Assembly: GCA_019009955.1 (NCBI GenBank)
Contig: CM032233.1
Span: 112,888,001 to 112,952,000 of the forward strand
Source: Riptortus pedestris
Taxonomy: Eukaryota; Arthropoda; Insecta; Hemiptera; Alydidae
Direction of reading: 5' to 3'
DNA length: 64,000 nucleotides
Shown here: one piece after another, positions 54,253 through 64,000 of the stretch
Layout: every line of letters starts with the position of its first letter
Position numbering within the stretch: the stretch's first letter is position 1
Notes under the pieces: generated by a model
Told to the model about the DNA's origin: nothing
Seen by the model: the letters and a program-made list of their open reading frames with translations, nothing else
Databases searched by the model: none
Position numbers and translations under genes: made by a program

Positions 54253-55103
54253 AAAAGTACGTCACGCAGGGGCTGCGTAAACTAAGCAAATTTCCCTCGT
54301 GATGTTTAAAAATAGATAAATCTACATACTGGTAGCACAATAGCACAATAAGAAACCTCCAGACGGGAAGCACCTGAAATGTAAACAAACAGTTCTGCCA
54401 ACTTCATACAGGAAAGAAAAACAATTACTGTTATATATCTGAATACGTATTAATTTGGTTGAAAACTATTTACTATATCTAGTACTGTAATTTGTAATGA
54501 ACCAGAATCATTTTTATCTCAATGAATCAAATTTAAGTAGTACAAAAACTTAAGAAGGAGGGGCACCCGAACATATTTGCATGTATCTCGTATAATAAAT
54601 GTCTCTTGAAAATAATATTTGGTATTTTAAGCTTCGAATGATGTGGTTTATTACATAACCAAGTATTGTTTACTTGTAGTGTTGATGAAGGCTGAAAAAT
54701 GCAAATATCTCAGTTAATGTTCGAGATAGGGAATAAATGTATATAAAAATATTTATAGTACATTTAATTTGAAATAAGATGAATTTTATACACTTTTTCG
54801 ATCCGGATTATAGTAACGAAGATATTTCGAATTTTCAAAAATTCTCCTCTAAAACCGCCCTCTCACTGGTCCGATTCAATCATTAACGAACTTATCTTTA
54901 CATAAAATGACTAAATATTATGTTTGGTAACGATCAAACCATAATTGCGACCGCTAGAGCAATACCAGACAAATATATATAATTTTGAACGGACCTCATT
55001 TTCGTCATGTTCTGTCATCGATGAACATTTGAAGAAAAAATTCGTAAATCGCGTTATGTGTACGACCTCAATTGTTGATTTCTATTAAGGGAAAATCTGC
55101 TAA
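54253..55103 (+). mobile_element. Family A repeat, full length
   Basis: AAAAGTACGTCACGCAGGGG to GGAAAATCTGCTAA, 851 bp. All blocks are in the same order as the 29.8-kb copy, but the central (TA)n is reduced to ATATATAT. Length agreement with that copy sets the family size at about 850 bp. Confidence 0.8.
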
Positions 55104-55420
55104 AAAATTGTAGGTGAAGAAAGAGGGCGACTGTTGGAGGAAGCGTTGAGAAGGTTGTGTTTTTATCAGCTGCTGTGATCTGGAGGTGTGCTGGGGCCCC
55201 TCTAAACCAGCCACCCACCCACCTACCCCAATTTAGTGGAACGTCATACACCCTCGTAAGCAGCCTAGCACTCCTTCGTAAAAGCCCTTATATTCTCCCT
55301 AGCTCCTTAGCTTCCCTCTTCCGTCATTAATCTACTTTTAGTTTTTGAAATAAACGCAACGAAAGAAAATAGAGGGTTAGGAAATTTTCTACCTTCTATC
55401 CTCCAACATTTTTGTAGTAG
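55104..55420. other. No recognised gene
   Basis: A relatively GC-rich minus frame (55,054-55,251) runs into repeat sequence; no domain recognised. Confidence 0.35.
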
Positions 55421-55421
55421 A

Positions 55422-55540
55422 TTTCTCTTAATGGAAATCAGCTATTGAGGTTGTACTCATGACGCGATTTCCAAACAATTTCTTCATATGTACGTCGATC
55501 AAGCAGGAGATTGAACATCGATGTGGTCTGTGAAAAACCT
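55422..55540 (-). repeat. Family A 3' part
   Basis: GTAGATTTCTCTTAATGGAA, ATCAGCTATTGAGGTTGTAC, ATGACGCGATTTCC, CATCGATGTGGTCTGTG. Confidence 0.7.
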
Positions 55541-55621
55541 ATTTGTATTTATTATTTTAATTTATTAACGTCCACTTTTTGCAACTATGTAAAATCGGGA
55601 CGGATTATCTTCAGGTTATCT

Positions 55622-55720
55622 CCTTTTATCAGCTATTGAGGTCGTACTCATGACGCAATTTTTCTTCACATGTCCATTGATCCTACCTAGTAGATGACGA
55701 AAATGAGGTCCGTTAAAACT
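55622..55720 (-). repeat. Family A 3' part, left of a Helitron
   Basis: CTTTTATCAGCTATTGAGG, GTCCATTGATCCTACCTAGT, GACGAAAATGAGGTCCGTTA, then TA. The same copy resumes at 56,719. Confidence 0.8.
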
Positions 55721-56718
55721 GTATATATATATATATATATAAAATTGTAACCTCTGTCTGTACATTGATTTTTTTTCGCGAAATTTCACGATAACTTTTC
55801 GTTTCACATGTCATAGACACCATAACTGCATTTTGTTTCTTTGGTGTCTGTTTGTTTGTTTGTTTGTTTGTTACCTTTTCACGCATAAACGGCTGAACCG
55901 AATTTTATGAAATTTGGTATGTATATTACTACTAACCCAACTTAGACTTTAGGCTATATTAATATCCTCTGAGATGAACAGGAGTGGGGGTTATAAGGAA
56001 AGCCTGAAATTAAAAATAGCGATATTTCGTTTCCTATTGCTTTTTCGGCAATTATGCACATAACAAAAGTTGTTTATTTTGTTATTTAGAGTAACTTTTG
56101 TTATATACTTTTTTTTGTATACCGAATTATAAACGAGATATACGCTAAAACCTATAGCGGAAGTGAACAATTTTATTTGGGACAAACGACCCAACCGAAT
56201 TAAATAAAACTCGGTATGTGCATTAGCACTAACGCTTTCATTATAATAAACCATACCAACATTTCTAAGGACGGGCAGGAGTGGGGCTTGTAGGGGAGGC
56301 CTGAATTTAAAATACCGGCATTTCGTTTTCTATTCGTTTTTCGGCAAATATGCACATAACAAAAGTTGTTTATTTTGTTATTTAGAGAAATGTGCTCAAC
56401 ACTTCTTTACAATATGAACTACCAGGTACCTCAAATGAAAAAAATTGATTCAAATGTATGTCAATATTTTCTCATTAATAATTCAAATATATGCATAATG
56501 CACAGGGAACAGGAAATATGACAATATGCAGGACAGTGAAGTATTACATAAAAAAATAATTTTATTATTAACAAATCCACAGAAAAGAAGGGTGTTAACC
56601 CTAAACACTGGGACGGGTAAATGTCAAAATATTGTGCAAAGTAAGCCCTTGCACAAAAATATATCATCACCATTCAGCCTCAAATGAATTCCCGAGCGAA
56701 GCCGGGTATCTCAGCTAG
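55721..56718 (+). mobile_element. Non-autonomous Helitron (family B) inside a family A element
   Basis: 5' (TA)n and AAAATTGTAACCTCTGTCTG; 3' CCCGAGCGAAGCCGGGTATC, TCAG, CTAG/T at 56,715-56,718. Two modules. The left flank (GAGGTCCGTTA) and right flank (TTTGTCTGTTACCGCTCTAG) are exactly the two sides of the family A core, so it is a clean nested insertion. Confidence 0.88.
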
Positions 56719-57305
56719 TATATATATATATATATTTGTCTGTTACCGCTCTAGCGGTCGCAATTTGTGTTTGATCGTGACCAAACTCGATATTTAGTCA
56801 TTTTGTGAAAATAAAAAAAAAAGTTCGTTAACGGCTGAAATTGGACCAGGGGGTCTTAAATTCTTGGACTACTAAAATTTGATGGGTTCAGATAAAAAAT
56901 TATTCTGATTCGTAATAAATTACAGTACTAGATAGAGTACATAGTTTTCAATAAAATTAATATATTATATTCTGATATATTTCAGTAATTGTTTTTTCAC
57001 TTAAGGAAAATCATCTATTGAGGTCGTATTTGGTATTTTGGCTGTTTTTCCTTGAGGGAAATTAGCAGTTGAGGTTGTTACATATCCTGATATGTTTCAG
57101 TTATTGTCTTCCAGCGAGCCATTTGACAGATCTCTTTGCTTACATTTGAGAAAGCCGGGAAGGGAAAGATTTCTTATTACCGTTTGTATTTATTCACTTA
57201 ATATTCAGAGTAGTGTTGTGTAAGCAGTATTTTAGGTTTATCTATTGTTAAACTTCACGAGGGATATCTGCTTAGTTTACGCAGCCCCTGCCTGACGGAC
57301 TTTAT
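56719..57305 (-). repeat. Family A body and 5' end, right of the Helitron
   Basis: TGTTACCGCTCTAGCGGTCG, TTAACGGCTGAAATTGG, a deletion, GGACTACTAAAATTTGATGG, two small inserted 3'-end pieces near 57,000-57,080, and the intact terminus GGATATCTGCTTAGTTTACG with GCAGCCCCTGCCTGACGG. Confidence 0.78.
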
Positions 57306-57760
57306 TTATAGCCAGAGCACGACTAAGGATTTTATGTAATGAGTTCGTCACTAACTTGAATATTACTGCTCAGGCGGGAATCGAAGTAGCCACTCTAGAT
57401 TTACCGTGAGAAATTAAGGTCATAGCTTTGACTCAAATTGCTAACCTGTAATAACAGAAATAATAATGGACATATTTTGAATTGTCTAGTTACGCCCTGT
57501 CTAAACTCCCACTATTCTTGATCCGATTTTTCTATACCGTAATCAATATTTTCCGTTTAATTCGATACTAAATTTAGTGGGGGATCCGAAAATTCCTAAT
57601 ATCTCCGTTATTATGAGCCGTGTTGGAATATGATATGCAATCAATCTCGTTGAACTATTGATGATCTACTAGTGTTGTTCTTTGCATTTCTTCGTAACTT
57701 AAATATTAAGTCGTTTTCGTTCTCCATCAAACTCCATTGTCTACTCATTAGTTTTAACTA
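57306..57760 (-). repeat. Degraded family A second-module sequence
   Basis: After an unrecognised 220-base spacer, TAATATCTCCGTTATTATGA and CTTAAATATTAAGTCG resemble the second module. Termini are absent. Confidence 0.5.
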
Positions 57761-57761
57761 A

Positions 57762-58450
57762 TTTCCCTTAAAGGGATTAGCTATTGAGGTAGTAATCATG
57801 ACTCGATTTTCGACATATTTCCTCAAATGTCCATCTATTCTACGCTGGAAATGTCGAAAATGAGGTCTAGGGGTCACAATTTTTGTTTGATCGTTAAAGG
57901 ACTCGATATTTAATCCTTTTATGTAAAACGATAGGTCATGTCTTCAATGGCAGAAATCGGACTAGCAGGAAGGGTGGGGTTTAGAGGGCAGAATTTGGAA
58001 AATTTGAATTTCTCCGTTTTTACATGACGGATTGAAAAATCGTATAAAACCAACCTTATGGCATATTAAATTTACTATAAATATGTTATATACATTTCTT
58101 TTCTATCTTGAATATTAACCGAGATATTTGCATGTTTTAGTTTTGAGCGTTCCCAACCCCCACTCCTACTCATGCCATATTCACAATAAGCTGTTTTATC
58201 GTGAGCCTAAATACTCAAAAGAACTTTTTTATGGGAGATACATGCAAATATGTTGTTGAATGTCGACATCAATTGAGATTTTACGTTCCTGCCTAGTAAA
58301 TGATTATTTGATCTATGCCGTACTCGATATTGGCTGAAATTGGGCATGGAATAGTGGGGGTTTATATGAATGCGGCTATACGAAAATTCAAAATATCCCC
58401 GTGAGTCAGATGGTAACATGATAGAGAACCAATTTTGTTAAGCTATTGAT
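57762..58450 (-). repeat. Family A repeat lacking the (TA)n core
   Basis: AATTTCCCTTAAAGGGATTA, GTCCATCTATTCTACGCTGG, AAAATGAGGTC joined directly to TAGGGGTCACAATTTTTG with no microsatellite. The rest continues through the first module to ACATCAATTGAGATTTTACG of the second. Confidence 0.75.
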
Positions 58451-59544
58451 GCTACATGAAGGTCAAATCTGCGTATTAATACAACACTTGAGTGTAGAAT
58501 TTAAAAAATAAAATAAAACCCTGGGATAGGTTTCATCTTGCTAATTTATTTAAGCACAATTACAGGCAAAAATAGTGTTATTATATTTACATTATGGCGT
58601 GTATGGGGCGGACAGGGAGTTCCCCAAACTATTGATGTCCTTGATATGCCATTTTACATTTTTATGAAACTATTGGATATAAGTGAAAAGAGAGAACTTT
58701 GAAGACCTTTAATTAATCTTGATTCGAAAAATATAGGAAATTGCAGGAACGTGGATGCATGAGCAAGTTTGAACCAGTCTGGTTTGCATAGAATTATATA
58801 GAATGAGATATGGGAGATGGATGATGTCTGGTTTATATAGAATGAGATTGAAGGTGCGTTTGTTTTAAAAATAGAAACATAATGTTCACATTTTCGTTCG
58901 ACTCCAGTAATTATCTCTGGGGAGTCAGACTAAATTATTCAGATGTTTTTGTATTTTTTCTATTTATACATCTACTTTTGTCATACAAAATTCTATCTTC
59001 GTATGAAATCTGAGGGGGTTGAACAAATTATACTACGGTCATAATTCATATCGTTCCATATTCATGCAAATGTCAAACCATCTATTGGATTGCATAAAAA
59101 GAGGCTGATAAAAAAAGATAGTCGGTTCATTCAATCCAGGTGTTTTCCTTGTCTTTATTTAAATTTTTTACGTATCGTAAAATAACAACATATTTCCATT
59201 TCATTACTGATGGATGGCATGCTGATTAAGGCTGCCCTAATCTTTACACAACCCTTCATTATAAGATATTGTTGAGATAAATAATCTTAATATACAGATG
59301 AGTAAATTGGTTATTTCCTTCCAATGAAGACATAAAATCCCCAAATTTAACATAATTGTGATCAATAGATCCTGATATTGCAAAAATTATAACATTATAT
59401 ATTGTTTTTGACAATTAATATGAAAACAAATGTTTCAAATTTAATTAATTGTTATGTGAGATTTTTAAGTAAGTTAGAATGTCCTGTAAATAAATTATTG
59501 TTTTCAGTATTTCATAAATCTTTAAAACATGCCAGAAACGTATA
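58451..59544. other. No recognised gene
   Basis: AT-rich. A local near-duplicate TCTGGTTTGCATAGAATTAT / TCTGGTTTATATAGAATGAG occurs at 58,788 and 58,828. Confidence 0.35.
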
Positions 59545-59760
59545 TTTTAGTTCAGGAAAGGGGGGAGGTTCGAAATTTCAAAATATTTCCGTTATCATGA
59601 GCCAAAGCGAAAAATGCTATAGAACCAATGTTGTTAAGCTATTGATGTTTTAGAATTGTTGTTATATACATGTTTTTGTAACACAAATACTGAGTTATTC
59701 TTAATTTCTTGTACTCAGTAAGCCCCCACTTCTAAGTGCCTAAGCCCCATTTGATTTTTA
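59545..59760 (-). repeat. Family A second-module fragment
   Basis: GAGGTTCGAAATTTCAAAAT, ATCATGAGCCAAAGCGAAA, TATTGATGTTTTAGAATTGT; no terminus. It overlaps the end of an unconvincing open frame at 59,402-59,653. Confidence 0.6.
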
Positions 59761-59814
59761 AGTAGAATTATACAATATATCCTGAGATAATTACTAAGAA
59801 TAATTTTTATCTAA

Positions 59815-60330
59815 ATCACTCTAAATTTAATAAATCAAGAAGAAAATACAGGGGGCGGAGGGTGGTGTCATCAGAACGTAATTGCATGTATCTCATCTAG
59901 AAACGATAATTTGAACACAATATTTGTTACTTAAGCTTGAAATAAGACTGTTCATGGTATGTTGGATTTTTCATGACAATGACAAAGAATCTCAGTTAAT
60001 ATTTGAGATAGAGAAATAATACATTTAATAACAACAATACTTGATTTAATTTGCAATAAGATTGGTTATGTACAAATTTTTCGATCCAACTTACAGTAAT
60101 GGAGCTATTTCAAATATTAAATATTCCTCCCCCTCTAAACCCACCCTTCCTCCTTCTGGTCTGATCTCTGTCATTAACAATCTTCATCTTTCTTTTTAAA
60201 TATTAATATTACGATTAAATATCGAGTTTGATAATGATCAAACAAAAATTGCGTCGACTAGAGCGATATATATATAATTTTAAAGGGACCTGATTTTTGT
60301 AATCTAGGTAGGATCGATGGACATTTATTG
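59815..60330 (+). repeat. Family A repeat, both termini missing
   Basis: ATTGCATGTATCTCATCTAG, CTCAGTTAATATTTGAGATA, CGATCCAACTTACAGTAATG, TCGAGTTTGATAATGATCAA, CGACTAGAGCGATATATAT, ending GGTAGGATCGATGGACATTT. Confidence 0.72.
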
Positions 60331-60890
60331 TACTTCTACTTATCGATATATTGTACATTTATTGTAATTATTATTATACTTTCGCAACAAAAAACAAACT
60401 GCCTGGTGTTCATTGAATACATTTTCGAGAATCTATCAGTTGAATAATTTTATATTATAAATTAATTTCGTTAATTACAGCAGTCTTAATAGCATTATAA
60501 TTTTATATTATGCAGTTTTAATTTATTGACATGCTTTGTTATTAGACTTAAATTATTAAAGGGTGTCATGCTTCAAAAATGATAAGAAATTATATCTTAT
60601 AGAGTCAATGTACTTGATCAAAAATTATTTTTGACCTACTTTCGTGACATAACTGGACTTTTATTGTTAAACATTTTTGAAAGTATTCACCTCTTGTATA
60701 AAACCATCTTTCAGATATAAAGTTCTTTAATTAATTTTTCTAATTTTCGGTCCTCCCTTTAACTTTTTGCTGTACTAGCTACCATAGAATCTTGTTTGTG
60801 CACATACCACACATACGCGCAAACACACAAACACACGCACGCAAAAACCTAAGCATACACAGACGTGCGTGCAGGAAAAATGCATACTGG

Positions 60891-60938
<48 letters not shown>

Positions 60939-62255
60939 CTACACATTGAAGGACTTTTGACTCCTTAACGAGTGACGAACAGGAGTATCTCGACTTAATA
61001 TTAAATATAAGACTTATTGCTGTCTTATGAAAGTTAAATATTAAAACATCAAAGGGTTAAGAGGACGGGGAAGAGTTAATTGTTTTATAAACAAAGCCAA
61101 TTTAAGACCATAGATTCGGTTTAATTTAAATGTATTTCATAGATTACTACAGCAAAATACAGCTAGAACTACATCATTTTGTTTTGCCCTAATACTTTTT
61201 ACCTGAAATATTATTTGACTATAGTAAATTTCGTTTTTCAATTTGTTGATTTAGTTAAGGCTCACCATGATCTAGTTCCTACAATATTCATGTGTCAAAC
61301 TCCCAAACTCTAACAATAAGCTCATTGCAGCTCTTGGCCAAAATAAACCAATTGCAACTGGAATCCCACTATAATGGACTGAGTTTAGCATCGGTTTTAA
61401 TATGAGAAATACGTGGCATAGATCATGTTTTTATTGAAAAATGCTATCCTACCAACCTTTATGCAATATTTTCTCATTGAATAACAATGCCTATATTTTG
61501 TTTTCACTATAAATAACATACGGTGTTATCTTTGATACACTTTTGTTGCTTTGCTATGCTGTAGTGTCTGTTTGGCATGTGAACCACATTAAATGTATCG
61601 ATCAAACGAAGTTTCTCGAGTTGATATTAAAAAAAAAAAAAAAATAAAAAAAAAAAGAAATTAAGGGCCTTCCCGGTATGGTAAAACAGTTAATATACCA
61701 TATATCAAACGAACAAGAATTTTTGTTTGGTCCTTTCCTTATGAACTTTTCACGAAGTATACTGGGAATTTAAGTTTAATTTAACAAAACCTGCAGGCCA
61801 AATTAATTACTGTTATTTAACTGTTTCCAGTGAATATATTCATTATTAAAATCTGACCACTTCCGAGAGATTCCAGAATATTCCCTTTGAAATATTCGTT
61901 TCGGAGAAGAAAAAAGCAAACAAAAAATAGCAGAGGTAATCAATCCTTTCTTCCCTGAATATTAATTTTCACTTCAATAGGAGTAGTATATGAAAGCATG
62001 GCCTTAGAAATACACAAGTATAACTAGTGCTTCACACCATGAAATTCATTTTTAAATTATATTATGTTTTTAAATATTCCTTCATTATATTTCATTCACA
62101 CCTACATTTTTTTTTGTTGGGGGGGGGCTAAAATACACCCAAAGTATACTCTGCCTCTAGTGGAAGTAGGCTAACAGCCAAGGATGTGATATTGGAAGGC
62201 ATAATGTTATTAGGGATGATAATACAAAATTCTTTGCTAAATCCCTAGCCTGGAT
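60331..62255. other. No recognised gene; (CA)n at 60,893-60,933
   Basis: The largest stretch without a recognised dispersed repeat. It holds CA-rich simple sequence (60,780-60,950) and poly(A) tracts (61,628-61,660). No coding motif recognised. Confidence 0.4.
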
Positions 62256-62257
62256 AA

Positions 62258-62480
62258 AAAAAGTCCGTCACGCCGCTGCTGCGTTAACTAAGCAGATTTC
62301 CCACGTGCGCCATGTATTTGGATTTATCTCAAAAAGTAAAAATTCAATGAGAACAAAATCGGTATTTAAGTTTCAAATAATGTGCTTCGTGATATATCAG
62401 CTTATTGATAATATGACACGAGTAAGAATTTCAATAATCTATGACGTAACAATTAAACTTTGTTTTAATTTGCACTTAAC
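62258..62480 (+). repeat. Family A 5' end
   Basis: AAAAAGTCCGTCACGCCGCT, AAGCAGATTTCCCACGTGCG, TTTAAGTTTCAAATAATGTG; departs from the family at about 62,430. Confidence 0.7.
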
Positions 62481-63394
62481 CAGACTATAACTGCATTTCA
62501 TTGTAATTTCATATTGACAATCAATTGAACCCTTTCAATGCAGCTGAATTTAATTCTGTTTGCTTCTGTCGGGCAGTAATTAAAAGATAAATATTTTATT
62601 GGTCCTGCCTTAGTTACCTTATTGTAAACATGGTGTCTATCGTCGCTTTTCGTTTTTAAATGTTTTCATTGGAAATAACCTTGCATCGACATTCTCACTA
62701 ACTAAACTATCAATTATTTTATTTTATTTTTAGCCAATATCATGAGTTATTTGGTTCTATAATTCTTCGCAAGGTGTCTGTCTTGGAGCAATCTTCCTTT
62801 AATATATTTCTCTTTCTAATAAATAAGTAATAGAGCTAAAGAATCTGAAGGATAAACTATTAAAACTTAAAAATGTTATGGGCCCATGAAGTAAGAGCGT
62901 TTAATTCTCTTATTCGTGTTTAACAGCAGTTAACTCCTTCATCTCTACAACCAATGCCATTAACATTAATGAATTTTATTCACTGCCTTAAAATGAATAC
63001 CTCATTCATTTTCCATTTTTGTTAAAGAATATCTGACAGTTAAATTAATAAAATTATAAATAATAATAATAAATACCCTGGGAGGGGGAGGGGTTAAAAT
63101 GAAAAAAAATAACTCATAACAAATAATTAAAACCCAGAAAAAACAAGTACAACAAATATATCCTCTGTGGTATAAATGCACCGAAAATGGAAAAAAAATG
63201 AATATTGAAAAAATGCTTAAGAATTATTCTTTGCTGAACTCATATAACGAAAGAAATGAAAGTACGCACTTAGAAAAAAGAAAAATATTATAATAAAATT
63301 GCAAAGAGGTGAGAGATATGAAAGAAACTGAAAGGGGCGGATTAAAAAAGGAATTTGGAATTTCTCCGTTCTTCTACAATAGACAATTCCAGTT
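62481..63394. other. No recognised gene
   Basis: AT-rich. An open stretch after a good acceptor-like sequence at 62,733 is noted in the rejected list. Confidence 0.35.
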
Positions 63395-63760
63395 TTAAGG
63401 GAAATCAGCTAGTGAGGTCGCCTCATGACGCGATTTTTGACAAATTTTCTCAAACGTCCATCGATCCTACCCAGGAGATGGCGAAAATGTCCGTTCAAAA
63501 TTTTATATATAGTCTGTTAACGCTCTAGTGGTCGCAATTTTTGTTTGATCGTTACCAAACTCCATATTTAATCGTCTTGTGTAAAAATAAAGATCAAGTT
63601 TGTTAATGGCTGAAAATGGGCAAGTGGGAGGAGGGGGTTTAGAGGGGAGAATTTTGAAAATTCGAAATAGCTCCATTACTATAAGTCGGATCGAAATATT
63701 GTATAGAACCAATCCTATTGCCAATTACATTATCTATAAATATTGTTTTATACATATTTT
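63395..63760 (-). repeat. Family A repeat, truncated by a Merlin junction
   Basis: TTTTAAGGGAAATCAGCTAG, CCATCGATCCTACCCAGGAG, GTTAACGCTCTAGTGGTCGC, GATCGTTACCAAACTCC, up to TATACATATTTTCTGAG. The family would continue TTTATTCTCTATCTTG; instead it switches to transposase-coding sequence. The core is only ATATATAGT. Confidence 0.78.
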
Positions 63761-63764
63761 CTGA

Positions 63765-64000
63765 GAAGTGTGTGCACTTCTGGAAAACCCAATTAAAATA
63801 GGTGGTCCCGGTTGTACTGTGGAAATAGATGAGTCCTGCTTTACAAGGAGAAAATTCAATGTAGGAAGATTATATCCGCAACAGTGGGTCTTCGGCGGGA
63901 TTTGTCGTGAAACAAGCGAATGTTTCATTTATGATGTGCCAGACAGGACTGCAGGTACACTCTTAAGCTGCATAAAGGACTCCATCCTTCCAGGCACGAC
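63765..64000 (+). pseudogene. Merlin (IS1016/ISXO2-like) transposase fragment, runs off window
   Basis: Plus-strand frame open from 63,765 to the window end. It reads EVCALLENPIKIGGPGCTVE, IDESCFTRRKFNVGRLYPQQ, WVFGGICRETSECFIYDVPD, RTAGTLLSCIKDSILPGT. The 'IGGPG..VEIDES.F..RK...GR....QWVFGGI.RE....F...V.DR...TL...I...I.PGT' pattern is that of the DDE-type catalytic domain of Merlin transposons, with the first catalytic Asp in EIDES. A stop (TGA, 63,762) lies just before, so the N-terminal part is absent, and the region joins a family A repeat directly. The right-hand limit is unknown. The minus-strand frame over this interval is a shadow. Confidence 0.85.

Noticed and set aside
62733..62830. 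Possible exon after TTTATTTTATTTTTAG, frame QYHELFGSIILRKVSVLEQS to a stop
   Set aside because: Acceptor-like tracts are common in T-rich DNA, the donor candidate (AAG GTGTCT) is weak, and no partner exon was found.
63734..63928. 64-codon minus-strand open frame
   Set aside because: It is the antisense shadow of the Merlin transposase frame on the plus strand.
1..64000. tRNA, rRNA, CRISPR or bacterial operon features
   Set aside because: I saw no cloverleaf-type sequence with A and B boxes, no rRNA-like stretch and no regularly spaced array; the repeats present are transposons and microsatellites.

Overview
This window looks like AT-rich, repeat-saturated, largely intergenic or intronic DNA of an animal, most likely an arthropod. 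The evidence is long (TA)n, (TC)n and (GT)n arrays, spliceosomal exon candidates, a TATA plus TCAGT-type initiator pair, and relics of many metazoan transposon superfamilies. There is no bacterial-style operon, and most open frames in the window are shadows of microsatellites and dispersed repeats. No complete protein-coding gene was found.

Three repeat families account for much of the sequence. Family A (about 0.6 to 1.1 kb, more than 30 segments in both orientations) has a 5' end reading GTCCGTCACGCAGGGGCTGC, a subterminal GCAGATTTCCC, usually a central (TA)n array, and a 3' end made of a perfect palindrome followed by TGCTAA. I read this as a non-autonomous Helentron/DINE-1-like (HINE) architecture. 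Family B (about 1 kb, nine copies) is a non-autonomous Helitron: TC at the 5' end where visible, a 3' hairpin plus CTAG, and insertion between A and T, nearly always inside (TA)n tracts and repeatedly inside the (TA)n core of family A. Family C is a mariner-like TA-target element with CAGGGTGTCCC ends; one copy carries a frameshifted mariner transposase remnant.

Single insertions are superimposed on this background: two 5'-truncated Jockey-type non-LTR retrotransposons (34.9-35.5 kb and 45.8-46.6 kb) with target-site duplications; a piggyBac-like relic with TTAA sites (12.0-13.0 kb); a hAT-like transposase tail (14.4 kb) and a second transposase-associated fragment (14.9-15.25 kb); a probable solo LTR (31.8-32.4 kb); an LTR- or promoter-like segment (4.5-5.1 kb); and a Merlin (IS1016-like) transposase fragment running off the right edge.

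Host-gene evidence is thin. The best case is an 89-bp internal exon on the minus strand at 19,935-20,023 with strong splice sites. Weaker candidates lie at 4,274-4,402 (+), 47,705-47,788 (-) and 43,172-43,381 (-). They may belong to genes with very large introns.

The most unusual structure is a nearly perfect inverted repeat (133-bp arms, 27-bp loop) at 28,569-28,861. Each arm carries a hammerhead-ribozyme-like core. Related motifs occur at 0.5, 2.8 and 23.5 kb, which suggests a dispersed family of ribozyme-bearing non-autonomous elements, possibly linked to Penelope-like elements.
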